A DNA stretch of 64,000 nt from CAKZLS01 sp963701445 (GCA_963701445.1 CAVPAM010000004.1:1-64000), one strand, 5' to 3'; shown: positions 1-9,886, numbered from the stretch's first letter. The notes: a model not told the origin generated them from the letters alone. Numbers and translations are program-made.

Positions 1-785
1 GATCCGAGCCAGACGACGAGAGCCCATGCGGTATGGTGCAGGGATAGCGTTCGAATGCCTAAAATATTCCAGGATAAAATGCTGTAAATCGCGGACGGCG
101 GCACGAACAGCAGCGGATACTGGCGCGTAATCGTGAAAAGGCTGTTTCTGGCGGCATAGAAAAAGTGTTTGGGCGGAACGGCGCTGGCTTTCGGCCGCGC
201 GTGATACAGGATCGCCCGCGGACATCGGACGATCGTGTAGCCGCTCTCGATCACCCGCAGAGCCAGGTCGCTCTCTTCGCCCTGCCGGAAAAAATCGGCC
301 GGATAGTATCCCGCGGAGTCGAAGGTCTCCCGGCGGTGAGCGGCCGCTCCTCCGCTGAACTTCGAGGTAACGGTCACCGCCGCCTCGCCGTCGGCTTCCG
401 TCGCCGCCTGCTCCGGCGGAACAATGCGGCATCCCACGATGCCGATGCGTTCGTTCGACCGGAATGTCCGAACGCAGACTTCCAGGGTGTCCGGCGCAAG
501 CCAGCCGTCGTCGTCCAAGCTGAAGATCACATCGCCCACGCAATTCGCCAGGGCGATATTTCGGCCCTCGGGACAGCCGAGGTTCCGATGCAAGCGGATG
601 ATCTTGACCGTCGGAAACTCCCTCGAAATGGCCTCGGCCGAGCCGTCCGTGGAGGCGGAGTCCACGACCACCACTTCGTGGGGAGGATAGGACTGCTCGA
701 ACGCGGACCGAATGGCCCTGAGCACCTGTTCCTTTCTGTTCCAGGTCAGGATGGCGACGCTGATTGTCAACGGATCGGAGGTCAT
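1..785 (-). CDS. Family 2 glycosyltransferase (C-terminus cut by window edge)
   Basis: Open reading frame on the minus strand from an ATG at 785 running off the left edge; 261 codons are visible. It opens with the GT-A beginning SVAILTWNRKEQ, followed by the nucleotide-binding motif VVVDSASTDGS near residues 38-49 and an acidic DDD metal-binding motif near 91-93. Further on it has GEESDLALR, where GT2 enzymes carry the catalytic base region. The family transfers a sugar from a nucleotide-sugar to a growing glycan at the cytoplasmic face of the membrane. It is the last visible gene of a minus-strand polysaccharide cluster, 82 bases after the polymerase-like gene. Donor and acceptor cannot be told from sequence. 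Confidence 0.85.
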   Translation of the reverse strand, partial: MTSDPLTISVAILTWNRKEQVLRAIRSAFEQSYPPHEVVVVDSASTDGSAEAISREFPTVKIIRLHRNLGCPEGRNIALANCVGDVIFSLDDDGWLAPDTLEVCVRTFRSNERIGIVGCRIVPPEQAATEADGEAAVTVTSKFSGGAAAHRRETFDSAGYYPADFFRQGEESDLALRVIESGYTIVRCPRAILYHARPKASAVPPKHFFYAARNSLFTITRQYPLLFVPPSAIYSILSWNILGIRTLSLHHTAWALVVWLG

Positions 786-867
786 GGCTTGGGCCTTGTG
801 GAAATGACGTGCGTGACCGGTTCGGCATCGGGGCTTCCGGGAACCCATCCGGCGGTTCGATTCACGC

Positions 868-2148
868 TCACGGTTCCGATAAAACTCGGGCACGCGGCGG
901 TTCGACACGTGCCGTTTCCGCCTTGCGAACGGTGGAGTCCGCCAACCGGTTGGCGCCCACGGTATGGACGAAGCCGTAAAGGACCAGAATGGCGCCCATC
1001 AGGCGCGGGCCATACCAAGTGTCGGCGGACAGATCGAAAATCGCCCAGGCCAAGAGCAGGAGAAAGAGTCCTCCCGGCCATGCCCGATTGTCATCGTCGA
1101 TTTCCTTGACCAGTTTCAGCGTTCTCCGGATCATGAAGCCGATAAGGAAGAGGTAGGGAAGCAGGCCGATGAATCCGTGCTCGCGAAGAATTTTCACGTA
1201 TGCGTTATCGGCGTAGCCGACGATACGGGTGTCCTTGCGCGTCCCCTGCCCAATCACGAACGAGATTGGATCCGCCGACATTTCGTCGAGGATCCGTCCC
1301 CACACGGCAACCCGCATTTCGAGGGTACCGAGCCTGTCGAGCGAATACCGCTCCGACGTCTCGACTTCGCTCGTCAGGTCAAGGCGCAGAAGCGCCGCGC
1401 CGGCCAGGACGGCGAAAACAAACACCACCATCCCGCTCGGCTTTTTCTTGAGCGTAAAGAGTAACAGAGCGCCGCCGATAACGAGCGCCCCACAATAGGC
1501 GACCAGGGCGGCCCGCGATCCGGTGAACAGAACCGCTCCGAGCAGACCGAACAGAAGCGGGGCATAGATCCAGCGCTTCCGCCAGAACAGCCGATAGCTG
1601 ACGACACACGCGACGATCGAGATGATCAAACCCCAGTAATTCGGATTACCAAGGGTGCCGACCGCCCGTCGCCAGCCCGCCTGCTCGACGAGAATCTTCA
1701 TTCTCTCGATGTCTTCCGGCGCGTATGGCTTTATGATCTGATTGATGCCAAATAAATTGTAATACTGAATGAGCGTCAAAGAGATCAGGCAGAAACCGAA
1801 AAAATATAAATAAAGCATATCGTTTTGAAAACGCTTGAGATGGCCCGCGCAGACGACGCAGAAAACGAACACCGATACATAGAAGCCGAACCGGAAAATG
1901 ATCATATAGTCCCGGGATGTGACCATGCCGCTTGCCATGCTCTGGTTGAGCAACCCGAACATGGAAAAACACAACATGGCGAACAGGATCAGGACTTCGT
2001 ATTTGAAGTAATGAAACACGCGAAATAATTTGGACGCCCCAAAAAATACGATAACGGCAACAACGAGGGCGTACTCGATCCTAAGGTTGCCCATGCTCGG
2101 ATAGAAAAAGATCGATAGAAGCAAAAATAAAATTATAATCAATGGCAT
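868..2148 (-). CDS. O-antigen polymerase/ligase-like membrane protein (Wzy/WaaL family)
   Basis: 426 residues, mostly hydrophobic, with roughly ten membrane segments starting at the N-terminus. The C-terminal half carries the Wzy_C-type signature: a GQG turn, then DNAYVKILREHGFIGL, equivalent to the family's HNxxL...GxxGL motif. Such proteins polymerise undecaprenyl-linked repeat units or ligate them to lipid A core in the periplasm. Polymerase and ligase cannot be separated by sequence alone; the flippase gene just upstream (25-base gap) favours a Wzx/Wzy polymerase. The tail after the last membrane segment is polar and rich in Arg and Glu. The gene contains more AT-rich codons than the genome around it. 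Confidence 0.8.
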   Translation of the reverse strand: MPLIIILFLLLSIFFYPSMGNLRIEYALVVAVIVFFGASKLFRVFHYFKYEVLILFAMLCFSMFGLLNQSMASGMVTSRDYMIIFRFGFYVSVFVFCVVCAGHLKRFQNDMLYLYFFGFCLISLTLIQYYNLFGINQIIKPYAPEDIERMKILVEQAGWRRAVGTLGNPNYWGLIISIVACVVSYRLFWRKRWIYAPLLFGLLGAVLFTGSRAALVAYCGALVIGGALLLFTLKKKPSGMVVFVFAVLAGAALLRLDLTSEVETSERYSLDRLGTLEMRVAVWGRILDEMSADPISFVIGQGTRKDTRIVGYADNAYVKILREHGFIGLLPYLFLIGFMIRRTLKLVKEIDDDNRAWPGGLFLLLLAWAIFDLSADTWYGPRLMGAILVLYGFVHTVGANRLADSTVRKAETARVEPPRARVLSEP

Positions 2149-2173
2149 TTTTTGTATCGATCCTGCTTGGTAC

Positions 2174-3727
2174 TTATCGAAATATTTTTACGAGCGCCGT
2201 GGATCCGAATTTTTTCGCGGATCTGACGTCCAGTATCAGGAAATGACCAACCGCGACCACGGACGCGACGATCACGATCAATCCAACCGCCGTCCCGGCG
2301 ACCGCGTTGTCCATGGCGCCGGGTATCGTCCCGGCGCCCCAGGCGGCGAATCCGAGGATGCACGCCGCAAGCGGCCGATAGAGCCATCCGAGACGGGAGC
2401 TGCCCGGAGACAGGCTCGGAAATTCGGATGCGAACACCCAATCGACGATGATCCCATACGATACGAAGCTGAAGATCATGATGAACACGATCACGATTTC
2501 CCATGGGGCGCCGAGCGCCACGCTGGCGCACATGCCGGCAAAGCAGGCCATTCCCACCGGCAGCGTCAGACGAAACAGGCGGGATGCATGGCCATGGGCG
2601 ATCAGAAAGGATCGAATGGGCGAAACACTGAGATCCAGGGCGGAGGAGAAAAGGAAGCCATGCAAGGCCAGCGACAGAAAGGCGTAATCGGGGCCGAGCC
2701 AGAAGGTCAGGATGTCCCGGGAAAACGCGCTGATCACGAAACACAGGCCGAAAACGCCGATCGTGTAAAACCGGAAACTCTCGGAAATGAACTTGCTCGC
2801 CGTTTCGGAGAGCGCCACGGTGTCAATGCGCGCGGACAACGGCACCATCATGGGATGCAAGCTGCCGTATGTCACCTGGGTGATATAATTCCTTATGGTC
2901 ACCACCAGAATGGACAAAAACGCGGCGGCCTCGGAACCGAGGAACTTGTTGACGATGACAACAGAGCCTTTGTAAAGAAGCGCGGGGGTCAATGAGTTGG
3001 CGAGAACGGGAAACGAATACATCAGTGTCGGAACGCCGTATTTGGGGCGTGCTTTCGAAATTCCGACAAATAGATAAGGTTGACTCCGATTTGCGATAAA
3101 TAAAAATATTAAGTATTTAATAATCAGTACAGATAAGAATATTTTAAAATAAATAAGAACACTGCTTTCGGAAATCGTAAAGATCGCGAATATGAACGCG
3201 CTTCGTATGATCACCTCGCCGAAATTGACAGCGTTGACGATATAAGTCCGGCCGACGGCGTGAAGGCTGGCGACGAAAACACTGAAAAGGTTTTCCACGA
3301 GATAAATTGTTCCGATGATCTGCACGGAGAGGTTCATATCCGCATTGCGTGGCAAGCCCGCCAAGCCGGATACGAACTCGGGATACAGAATCGTGATCAA
3401 CGCGACCGGCAGCGAAATCATCGCGATGATCTGCGCGCAGCTCCCCACGGTCTTGCCGTTTTCGGACTCGGTATCGATGGAGCGGGCGATGGTTCGCGAC
3501 TGCGATACCCGGACGCCATCGGTGATGATCAGCAGCACCCCGTTCAAGGCCAGAAGCGTGGCGACCTGACCGTATCCGGCGATGCCGAGCACGCGGTCGC
3601 CAAGCAGGAACGGGATCATCAGCAGACTGACGAGAAACTGGACACCCTTAAGGACGTAGCCGCTCGCCAAACCATAGAAGACATTGCGGAAGTTTGCGGC
3701 CAACGGTAGCCCCCACGGTCGCGACAA
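2174..3727 (-). CDS. Polysaccharide flippase (Wzx/MATE-like, MOP superfamily)
   Basis: 517 residues with about 12-14 predicted membrane helices. The N-terminal NFRNVFYGLASGYVLKGVQF stretch and the next helix resemble oligosaccharide flippases of the Wzx/RfbX family, which move lipid-linked repeat units from the cytoplasmic to the periplasmic face. The start is a TTG at 3727; no strong ribosome site precedes it and an in-frame TTG ten codons on is an alternative. The gene lies between the pyruvyl-transferase-like gene and the polymerase-like gene, all on the minus strand. A patch around 3060-3190 is distinctly AT-rich, suggesting the cluster was acquired separately from its flanks. Confidence 0.8.
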   Translation of the reverse strand: MSRPWGLPLAANFRNVFYGLASGYVLKGVQFLVSLLMIPFLLGDRVLGIAGYGQVATLLALNGVLLIITDGVRVSQSRTIARSIDTESENGKTVGSCAQIIAMISLPVALITILYPEFVSGLAGLPRNADMNLSVQIIGTIYLVENLFSVFVASLHAVGRTYIVNAVNFGEVIIRSAFIFAIFTISESSVLIYFKIFLSVLIIKYLIFLFIANRSQPYLFVGISKARPKYGVPTLMYSFPVLANSLTPALLYKGSVVIVNKFLGSEAAAFLSILVVTIRNYITQVTYGSLHPMMVPLSARIDTVALSETASKFISESFRFYTIGVFGLCFVISAFSRDILTFWLGPDYAFLSLALHGFLFSSALDLSVSPIRSFLIAHGHASRLFRLTLPVGMACFAGMCASVALGAPWEIVIVFIMIFSFVSYGIIVDWVFASEFPSLSPGSSRLGWLYRPLAACILGFAAWGAGTIPGAMDNAVAGTAVGLIVIVASVVAVGHFLILDVRSAKKFGSTALVKIFR

Positions 3728-3805
3728 GATTATCCGTTTCGGTGCGCGGAGCCGCCAGCGGCGCCGGGTTCGGGATCGCGGTGCTTCCTCGAACGCCTGG
3801 CTCTA

Positions 3806-5122
3806 TCAGCCGACTGACCGGCCATCGTTTAAACGCGGCAAAACGGTCCCATAAAAATCGTCAATGCGGTTCTGGAGTTGCGAATTGGCGGATCGAAGCT
3901 CCGCGACACGCTCGTCCCAACCGCGAAAAATTTCCGCGGCGATGGCCGCGGTCTTCTCGATCGACTCCAGCGGCACGGCCCAGTCTTCTCGATGGTACCA
4001 TCGAAGGAGCCCCTCGTTCTTCAATTTGTAATACTCGTTGGTGTAAACCCCGATGAACGGCACGTTGCTCGACAACGCGAAAACGCCGAAATGATAGCTT
4101 TGCCCAATCGCCAGATGAGATACCGAAACGATACCCTTCACCTCGCTCGCGGTAAGCTTTCGGTTCACGATCAGAAAGTTAGAGCCTCCGTATTGAGACT
4201 TGATGAATTCTCCGACCTTAACGTCATCGATACCGCCATAGCTCATCGGCAAGAAAACAAAATAAACATCAGGAACCTGATCGCTAATTAATTTTAAATT
4301 ATTTGCAATTAGCGACCACAATTCAACGGAATAGGTGATTTCGTAATCTGTTTTTCTAAATTGTATGCAAATTATTTTATTTTTTTTTATGATAGTATCT
4401 AATTCTGGGCATTTCAGTTCGATGGGGGTTATCGGTATATCAAAAGCGTCGTCGCCGACCGACTTGAAGCGGGATCCGTGGACGCCGTGGGCGCGCAGCA
4501 ACCCTTCACTGACGCCACAGTCACGAAATGTCATGAAATCGGCATTCGTGGACAGGCGGACAACCCGGTCCCACCGCCAACCGGAAAGCGGACCGATTCC
4601 TTGCCCCGTGAAAACAATCTTTGCACCGAACAATTTGCAGACCAGCGATTCATAATACTGGGTGATAACAGCGGTATCATACCAGATATCGTTGATGGAT
4701 CCGGATCCGCTCCTTAAGTATAGCTCCGCCTTTTCGAGAACCGTCAGTAACCGGCGTTTTCTAGTTGAAAAAAAAGTTACAATACCGGTTTTTTTATAAA
4801 AGACGGCACCAAAATAAAACAGCTTACAAACCAACAATATATAGAATCGCCGCAACCACTTGAGCCGGAACTTGTGGCAAAAAACCAGGAAACACTTTTT
4901 TATCAATGAGTTATAGTCGAGACAGACTCCGCTAAGGGAGGTCGCGTCGTTATCCGGAGACGCTTGGCCGGGGGGGGCATAGGTCGAGATCGTATGCAAA
5001 TTGGGGTCGATCGCCTGCAATTTTCGATAAATATTGTCAGCCATTGCGTCATCGCCGAGATTGTCATGACCATGATTATGGGCATGGACAATTCTGGGGT
5101 GGATTTCAGTACGGTCCGACAT
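3806..5122 (-). CDS. Polysaccharide pyruvyl transferase family protein
   Basis: 438 residues. The N-terminus carries HNHGHDNLGDDAMADNIYR, matching the GxxNxGDxA start of the polysaccharide pyruvyl transferase fold (CsaB/ExoV/WcaK-type). The middle region has the GQGIGPLSGWR strand-turn and later AIGQSYHFGVFAL, where the family has its conserved (S/G)xRxH-type active-site loop. Members add ketal pyruvate to exopolysaccharide sugars, although some act as glycosyltransferases. The centre of the gene (about 4250-4400 and 4760-4810) is very AT-rich with T and A runs, unlike the flanks, which fits transfer of the cluster. A short, gene-free stretch (5123-5364) separates it from the GMC gene. Confidence 0.75.
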   Translation of the reverse strand: MSDRTEIHPRIVHAHNHGHDNLGDDAMADNIYRKLQAIDPNLHTISTYAPPGQASPDNDATSLSGVCLDYNSLIKKCFLVFCHKFRLKWLRRFYILLVCKLFYFGAVFYKKTGIVTFFSTRKRRLLTVLEKAELYLRSGSGSINDIWYDTAVITQYYESLVCKLFGAKIVFTGQGIGPLSGWRWDRVVRLSTNADFMTFRDCGVSEGLLRAHGVHGSRFKSVGDDAFDIPITPIELKCPELDTIIKKNKIICIQFRKTDYEITYSVELWSLIANNLKLISDQVPDVYFVFLPMSYGGIDDVKVGEFIKSQYGGSNFLIVNRKLTASEVKGIVSVSHLAIGQSYHFGVFALSSNVPFIGVYTNEYYKLKNEGLLRWYHREDWAVPLESIEKTAAIAAEIFRGWDERVAELRSANSQLQNRIDDFYGTVLPRLNDGRSVG

Positions 5123-5364
5123 ACGGCAACTTCACGCTGGCAATAGGGGCGCTGGAATGGCCCGTTCGCATCCCTCCGGCCACATCCGGCGAGCGGTGGA
5201 CAAGGCCCAGGTCGCCATCGAGAGAGTACCCGTTTCTGTCGTGGTCACAATCGCCCGCCGCCGCGGTCCAACGAGCGGCCGTCCTCGCCGGACAGTACGA
5301 TCGTTCCGCGACTTGTCTAGCTTTTCGCTCCATTCGACAAGAAATGGATCACGCCTGAACACGG

Positions 5365-6945
5365 CTATCCGAGGGATTTCAGGTGATCCGTCAGACGCAG
5401 GGTGAGCGCCACGATGGTAAGCGTCGGCAGGTCGTTGCCCCCGGTCGGAAAGACGGAACTTCCGGCGATGTAGAGATTGCTCATTCCGTGAACCCGGCAA
5501 TCGGGGTCCACGACCCCGTGCTTTTCGTTTTCGTGCATGCGGGTGGTTCCCATGTGATGCCAGGTCCATTTCATCTCCGGCGACCAGTCCCCCCCGTCGC
5601 CGAGGGCGCCGTCGCGGACCTTCGCGATGCCGCCGGACTCCAGTTCCTCGGCGACGATCTTCTGGCCGAGATAGGATGTCCTCTTGTCGAGTTCCGTGAA
5701 CCGCCAGTCGATGCGCACCTTGTTGCACCCCAGCCTGTCCTTGGCGTCGCTCAACGTCACGCGACTATCGGCGTTTGGAGTTTGCTCGATGATGCCCCTC
5801 AGGTTGTATTTTCGGATCATCCAGTCCGGATGAAAGTAATGACCGACGGCGGCAACAGAGACGAAGGGTAGATGCCTGACTATTTTCGCGAAATCCGCCA
5901 TGTTGCCGTTGGACGGACCGCCAAATTGGGCCCGCCGATACTGTCTCATGAGCGCCTCGAAGCCCGGGTTGTCTTCACCCAGGAAGGCCGCGTTTACATA
6001 GCTCTTGTATTTGCCGATCCGGTACTGTTTTCGAATCGAATCATTGGGACACAACGTCGCCACGGCCTGCCACGTCTTCAAGCCGTACATGCTGTCGTAG
6101 AGCCGCGACGGTCTGCCCGGCGCCAAAAAACGGATCGGCAAACTCGGCAACCGCAGATGATCCATGAAGAATCGGCCGACCAGGCCATGCCGATTGCCGA
6201 GACCTTGGGTTTGCGTCTGATTGGACAGCAGCAAAAGCCGGGCGTTCTCGATTCCGCCCGAAGCCAGAACAAAATACCGCGCCTTGACCGAAAACTCCGG
6301 TCCATCCAGGCACCTGACCTGGACGGTCTTGACCTCGCGCGCCGTGTCGTCGGTCTGGATCGCGACGACGTTTGCGTGGAGGTAACAGGTCACGTTGCCG
6401 GCGTCGCCGATGTGCTGGCGATACTGCTCGCCAAAGCGCCGCCTATGCGGATTGTTGGGGCTTACGTTGGTATCGATGCGTTGGCTGCCGTCGCACAGGA
6501 CCGAACGGGACGGGATGTTCAGCCGTCGTCTCCAGTCGGCGAAATCGAAGTCGTCCATCGCGATTCCGCAAACCTCGGTCGCCCGCTTGTAATAGGGTTG
6601 GATGTCCCGAAGCTCGATGGGCCAACCGCTGTTCGCAACCCAGTCGCGGACCGCGAAATCATCGGGGTCGAGCGGCCTGCACCACCCGGCCCACCAGTTC
6701 GTGCTGCCGCCAAAAAACCGCGCCCGGGTGTCGTAGAGGTCGTAGGGCTCGCCGACGCTCTCCCCCTCGTAGAGGGCCTGCGTCTCTTTTTCGAATTCGA
6801 ACCCGCCGCTTTCCAGCAGCACGACCTTGAGGGAGGTCCCGATAAGTTCCTTGCCCAGGGTGATGCCCGCGGCGCCCGCGCCGACGACACAAATGTCGGC
6901 CTCGATTTGGGTCTGATCGGGGAGCGTCGGTGAATCGATAAACAT
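5365..6945 (-). CDS. GMC-family FAD oxidoreductase
   Basis: 526 residues. The N-terminus has the FAD dinucleotide-binding motif VVGAGAAGITLGKEL (residues 20-34), then LLESGG. The C-terminus carries the GMC signature HHMGTTRM followed by GNDLPTLTIVALTLR, which closes over the flavin; the HxxGTTRM histidine is the usual active-site base. GMC enzymes oxidise alcohols, including sugars, at FAD. Length fits the family. It sits at the promoter-proximal end of the polysaccharide cluster and may oxidise a sugar or lipid-linked precursor, but nothing in the sequence fixes the substrate. Confidence 0.85.
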   Translation of the reverse strand: MFIDSPTLPDQTQIEADICVVGAGAAGITLGKELIGTSLKVVLLESGGFEFEKETQALYEGESVGEPYDLYDTRARFFGGSTNWWAGWCRPLDPDDFAVRDWVANSGWPIELRDIQPYYKRATEVCGIAMDDFDFADWRRRLNIPSRSVLCDGSQRIDTNVSPNNPHRRRFGEQYRQHIGDAGNVTCYLHANVVAIQTDDTAREVKTVQVRCLDGPEFSVKARYFVLASGGIENARLLLLSNQTQTQGLGNRHGLVGRFFMDHLRLPSLPIRFLAPGRPSRLYDSMYGLKTWQAVATLCPNDSIRKQYRIGKYKSYVNAAFLGEDNPGFEALMRQYRRAQFGGPSNGNMADFAKIVRHLPFVSVAAVGHYFHPDWMIRKYNLRGIIEQTPNADSRVTLSDAKDRLGCNKVRIDWRFTELDKRTSYLGQKIVAEELESGGIAKVRDGALGDGGDWSPEMKWTWHHMGTTRMHENEKHGVVDPDCRVHGMSNLYIAGSSVFPTGGNDLPTLTIVALTLRLTDHLKSLG

Positions 6946-7148
6946 GGCTAGTCAGTACCGGTGAATAACGCCGAAGGCGCTGTTCCAATCGACCTCGGGG
7001 GCGAACCAAACACCCTCGATTTTTGCAAAGTCCACTATAAGATACAATTAACACGATTGATTTTTTTCTTCGCGCCCTCGTCATTCCGGCCGCCTGGAAC
7101 AGGGGCCGATGCAGAAACAGTGTATCGTGGAAAAGCTGCTTTTCGGGG

Positions 7149-7524
7149 GGTGATGGCGACCGGGTGCAGACAGCATTTGACGGCGAGGCAGTGGCGTCGG
7201 ATGCGGGGGCGGTGTTTCTGCGAGAGGTGGACCGGAGCGTCGTCGAAAGCCTGCTCGTCGACCTGTTCCGCGAGGAGAGCCGATGCGCCGGTTCAAGGAC
7301 TTCTGTTACGTAACCCTGGAGACCTTTAGCCGGCGGCGGCGGGTGATCGGTAGGGGCGGGCACTTGGCATGGCCGCTAATTCCCAGCTCATCATCACCGC
7401 GCTGAAGCGCCGGACGATCAACGCCTGCGTCACCGCCTCGGTCCGCCGCATCAAGATCGCCATGGCCCCGGCTTTCTTGCACCAGACGGCATTCGGTCTG
7501 GGATACGCCCGCCTGCGCGCCTAA
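7149..7524 (+). pseudogene. Decayed IS1380-family transposase remnant
   Basis: Fragments of an IS1380-type transposase remain in different frames. Near 7149-7285 one frame reads FDGEAVASDAGAVFLREVDR, like the family N-terminus. From the ATG at 7282 another frame reads RRFKDFCYVTLETFSRRRRV, like the family C-terminal region. A third, ending at a TAA at 7524, reads SVRRIKIAMAPAFLHQ and later FGLGYARL, like the extreme C-terminus. The central catalytic core is deleted. No intact inverted repeats were found. Recognition rests on remembered family motifs, so confidence is moderate. Confidence 0.55.
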
Positions 7525-7852
7525 CCGCCCCAGACCTCGAGGCGGATCGATCCCAAATCGTCGACTGGCGGCGTGCGTCCACAACAACCTGCAAAGATCG
7601 CAAAGTGAACTACGCCACCTCTGTTGCGAGAATTTCCCGATCCGGACGATCACTTTGATCACCATCAGAGGGTCCAGCCCTGCCGATGCCCTCCAATCGC
7701 TCTTCGCAAAGCGCCTTGATCAGAGGCCCGTGGAAAATACTTCGCGGTGGCCAAAGGTTTTTCCAATTCAACGCCATGAACAATTTGTAGAATTTGACGC
7801 ACATAATTGAAAATCCCCTCCCGTCGACCGCCGCCGCCGCTACAATGCCGCC
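7525..7852. other. Intergenic stretch after the transposase remnant
   Basis: No convincing gene. A minus-strand open frame of 64 codons (7610-7804) is present but has no recognisable motif and no ribosome site. The stretch is less GC-rich near 7735-7810 and probably holds the promoter of the DOMON-like gene. Part may be further IS debris. Confidence 0.4.
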
Positions 7853-8407
7853 ATGCACCAAGCCCTGATACGTCATCCAGACTCGCGGTGCGCGGCGGTG
7901 GCGCGGATCGACGTGGAGGCCGCCCGGCCGCGGCCGGGTACTCTCGAGCTTTGCTATGTGGTGACTGGGACGATCGGCGCGTTGCGCATGCCGGCCGTGT
8001 CGGCTCCGGCGCGGGCGGACGGGTTGTGGCGGCACACCTGTTTCGAGGCCTTCGTCCGGGCATCGGCGGGAGCCGGGTATTACGAGCTCAATTTCGCGCC
8101 CTCGACGCGGTGGGCGGCATACGGGTTCCGCGAGTATCGGAGCGGAATGCGGGCGGCCGGCGAGGTGAGCGCGCCGCGCTTCGAGGTGGATTCGAGCGGC
8201 GGGGAATATCGATTGCGGGTCTCGGTGGCGCTGGATGGGTTGGCGGGCTTGCCAGGCGACGGGGCCTGGCGGCTCGGTCTGGCGGCGGTGATCGAGGAAA
8301 CGGGCGGCTACCGGTCCTACTGGGCTCTGGCGCATCCGCCGGGCAAGCCAGATTTTCATCATGGGGATTGCTTTCGGCTCGAACTCCCGGCAGCGTGTGC
8401 GCCATGA
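7853..8407 (+). CDS. DOMON-like domain protein
   Basis: 184 residues, no clear signal peptide. It resembles the DOMON-like family found in alphaproteobacteria beside DUF1343 genes: an N-terminal beta region (LELCYVVTGTIGALRMP), a central ADGLWRHTCFEAFV block, YYELNFAPSTRWAAYGF, and a C-terminal YWALAHPPGKPDFHHGDCF block. These conserved aromatic and His residues are family hallmarks, but the function is not established; DOMON folds often bind haem or sugars. Its TGA stop overlaps the ATG of the muramidase gene (ATGA at 8404-8407), so the two are translationally coupled, pointing to a shared role in peptidoglycan fragment handling. Confidence 0.75.
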   Translation: MHQALIRHPDSRCAAVARIDVEAARPRPGTLELCYVVTGTIGALRMPAVSAPARADGLWRHTCFEAFVRASAGAGYYELNFAPSTRWAAYGFREYRSGMRAAGEVSAPRFEVDSSGGEYRLRVSVALDGLAGLPGDGAWRLGLAAVIEETGGYRSYWALAHPPGKPDFHHGDCFRLELPAACAP

Positions 8408-9606
8408 ACTTCGGCATCGACCGGCTCCTCGCCGACCCCGCGCCGCGGGCGCCGCTCAAGGGCAGGCGCGCCGCGCTGCTCGCCCACCCCGCCTCGGTCA
8501 CGCACGACCTGCGGCATGCGCTGGACGCGCTGGCCGCGTGCGGTGACATCACGGTTACCGCCGCCTTCGGTCCGCAGCACGGGCTGCGCGGCGACAAGCA
8601 GGACAACATGATCGAGTTGCCCGACTTCGACGACCCGGCGCATGGCATCCCTGTGTTCAGCCTGTATGGCGAGGTGCGCAGGCCGACGGACGCGATGATG
8701 GACACGTTCGACGTGGTCCTCGTCGACCTGCAGGATCTGGGGTGCCGGATCTATACGTTCATCACGACGCTGCGCTACCTCCTGGAGGCGGCGGCGGCCC
8801 ATGGCAAGGCCGTGTGGGTGCTGGATCGCCCCAATCCCGCCGGCCGGCCCGTGGAGGGCACGCGGCTGCGAAGCGGCTGGGAAAGCTTCGTCGGCGCCGG
8901 ACCGTTGCCCATGCGTCACGGGCTGACGCTCGGCGAGCTGGGATCGTGGTTCGTCGACACCCTCAAGCTCGACGTCGAGTATCGCGTGATCGAAATGGTC
9001 GGTTGGCGGCCCGACGCGGCGCCGGGGTTCGGCTGGCCGCTCGGCGAGCGGATCTGGATCAACCCCAGTCCCAACGCGCCGAACCCGTGGATGGCGCGGG
9101 CCTACGCCGGCACGGTGATGGTCGAGGGCACGACGCTGTCGGAGGGCCGCGGCACCACCCGGCCGCTGGAGGTGTTCGGCGCTCCCGACATCGACGCCGG
9201 GCGCGTCCTCGCGGACATGCGGGCGCTTGCGCCCGGCTGGCTGGATGGCTGCCAGCTGCGCGAATGCTGGTTCGAACCGACGTTCCACAAACACGCGGGC
9301 CAACTCTGCAACGGCGTGCAGATCCATCCGGAAGGCCCCGCTTACGATCACCGGGCGTTCCGGCCCTGGCGTCTCCAGGCGCTCGCCTTCAAGGCGATCC
9401 GCCGATTGTATCCGGACTATCCGCTGTGGCGCGATTTCGCCTACGAATACGAGCACGGCAAACGGGCCATCGACGTCATCAACGGCGGGCCTTCGTTGCG
9501 CGAATGGGTGGACGATCCGGCCGCGACGCCCCGAGACCTGGACGCGCTTGCCACGCCGGACGAGGAGGCGTGGATGAACGAGCGGCGGGAATACCTGCGC
9601 TACTGA
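8404..9606 (+). CDS. namZ: NamZ-type exo-beta-N-acetylmuramidase (DUF1343 family)
   Basis: 400 residues from the ATG overlapping the upstream stop. Recognisable DUF1343 blocks are FGPQHGLRGDKQDNM, FSLYGEVRRPT, DLQDLGCRIYTFITT, VLDRPNPAGR and MVEGTTLSEGRGTTRPLEVFGAP. The family founder removes terminal N-acetylmuramic acid from cell-wall fragments during peptidoglycan recycling. No obvious signal peptide is seen at this start; a longer in-frame reading from 7807 exists but would run across the DOMON-like gene and is rejected. Length fits the family. Confidence in the family is high; substrate is by homology. Confidence 0.85.
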   Translation: MNFGIDRLLADPAPRAPLKGRRAALLAHPASVTHDLRHALDALAACGDITVTAAFGPQHGLRGDKQDNMIELPDFDDPAHGIPVFSLYGEVRRPTDAMMDTFDVVLVDLQDLGCRIYTFITTLRYLLEAAAAHGKAVWVLDRPNPAGRPVEGTRLRSGWESFVGAGPLPMRHGLTLGELGSWFVDTLKLDVEYRVIEMVGWRPDAAPGFGWPLGERIWINPSPNAPNPWMARAYAGTVMVEGTTLSEGRGTTRPLEVFGAPDIDAGRVLADMRALAPGWLDGCQLRECWFEPTFHKHAGQLCNGVQIHPEGPAYDHRAFRPWRLQALAFKAIRRLYPDYPLWRDFAYEYEHGKRAIDVINGGPSLREWVDDPAATPRDLDALATPDEEAWMNERREYLRY

Positions 9607-9886
9607 AGGGCGGTGGACGCAAACGGAAACCCCCGCCGCCGTTCAGGCCGGATCCGGCTCGCTCGACCAGGGGTCGAACAACCTCACCCCCATAGCCTCG
9701 AAGTCCCTCACGCAGGAAACATGGGTTTTGGGGGCGATCGGGATGCGGTGACAGGCGCTGTTTCATGCGGGCAATCGCGCGACTCGCGTGGGCGCGCTTA
9801 CCATTTGAACTCGCGCCGTCCTGGCAACAGGCGGACGGGCGCCATAAGATGCTCGCGTGGATCAGTGAACCCGAGGGAGAGAAGCC

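Noticed and set aside
7610..7804. 64-codon minus-strand ORF
   Set aside because: No ribosome site, no motif and it lies among IS debris; kept only as part of the intergenic note.
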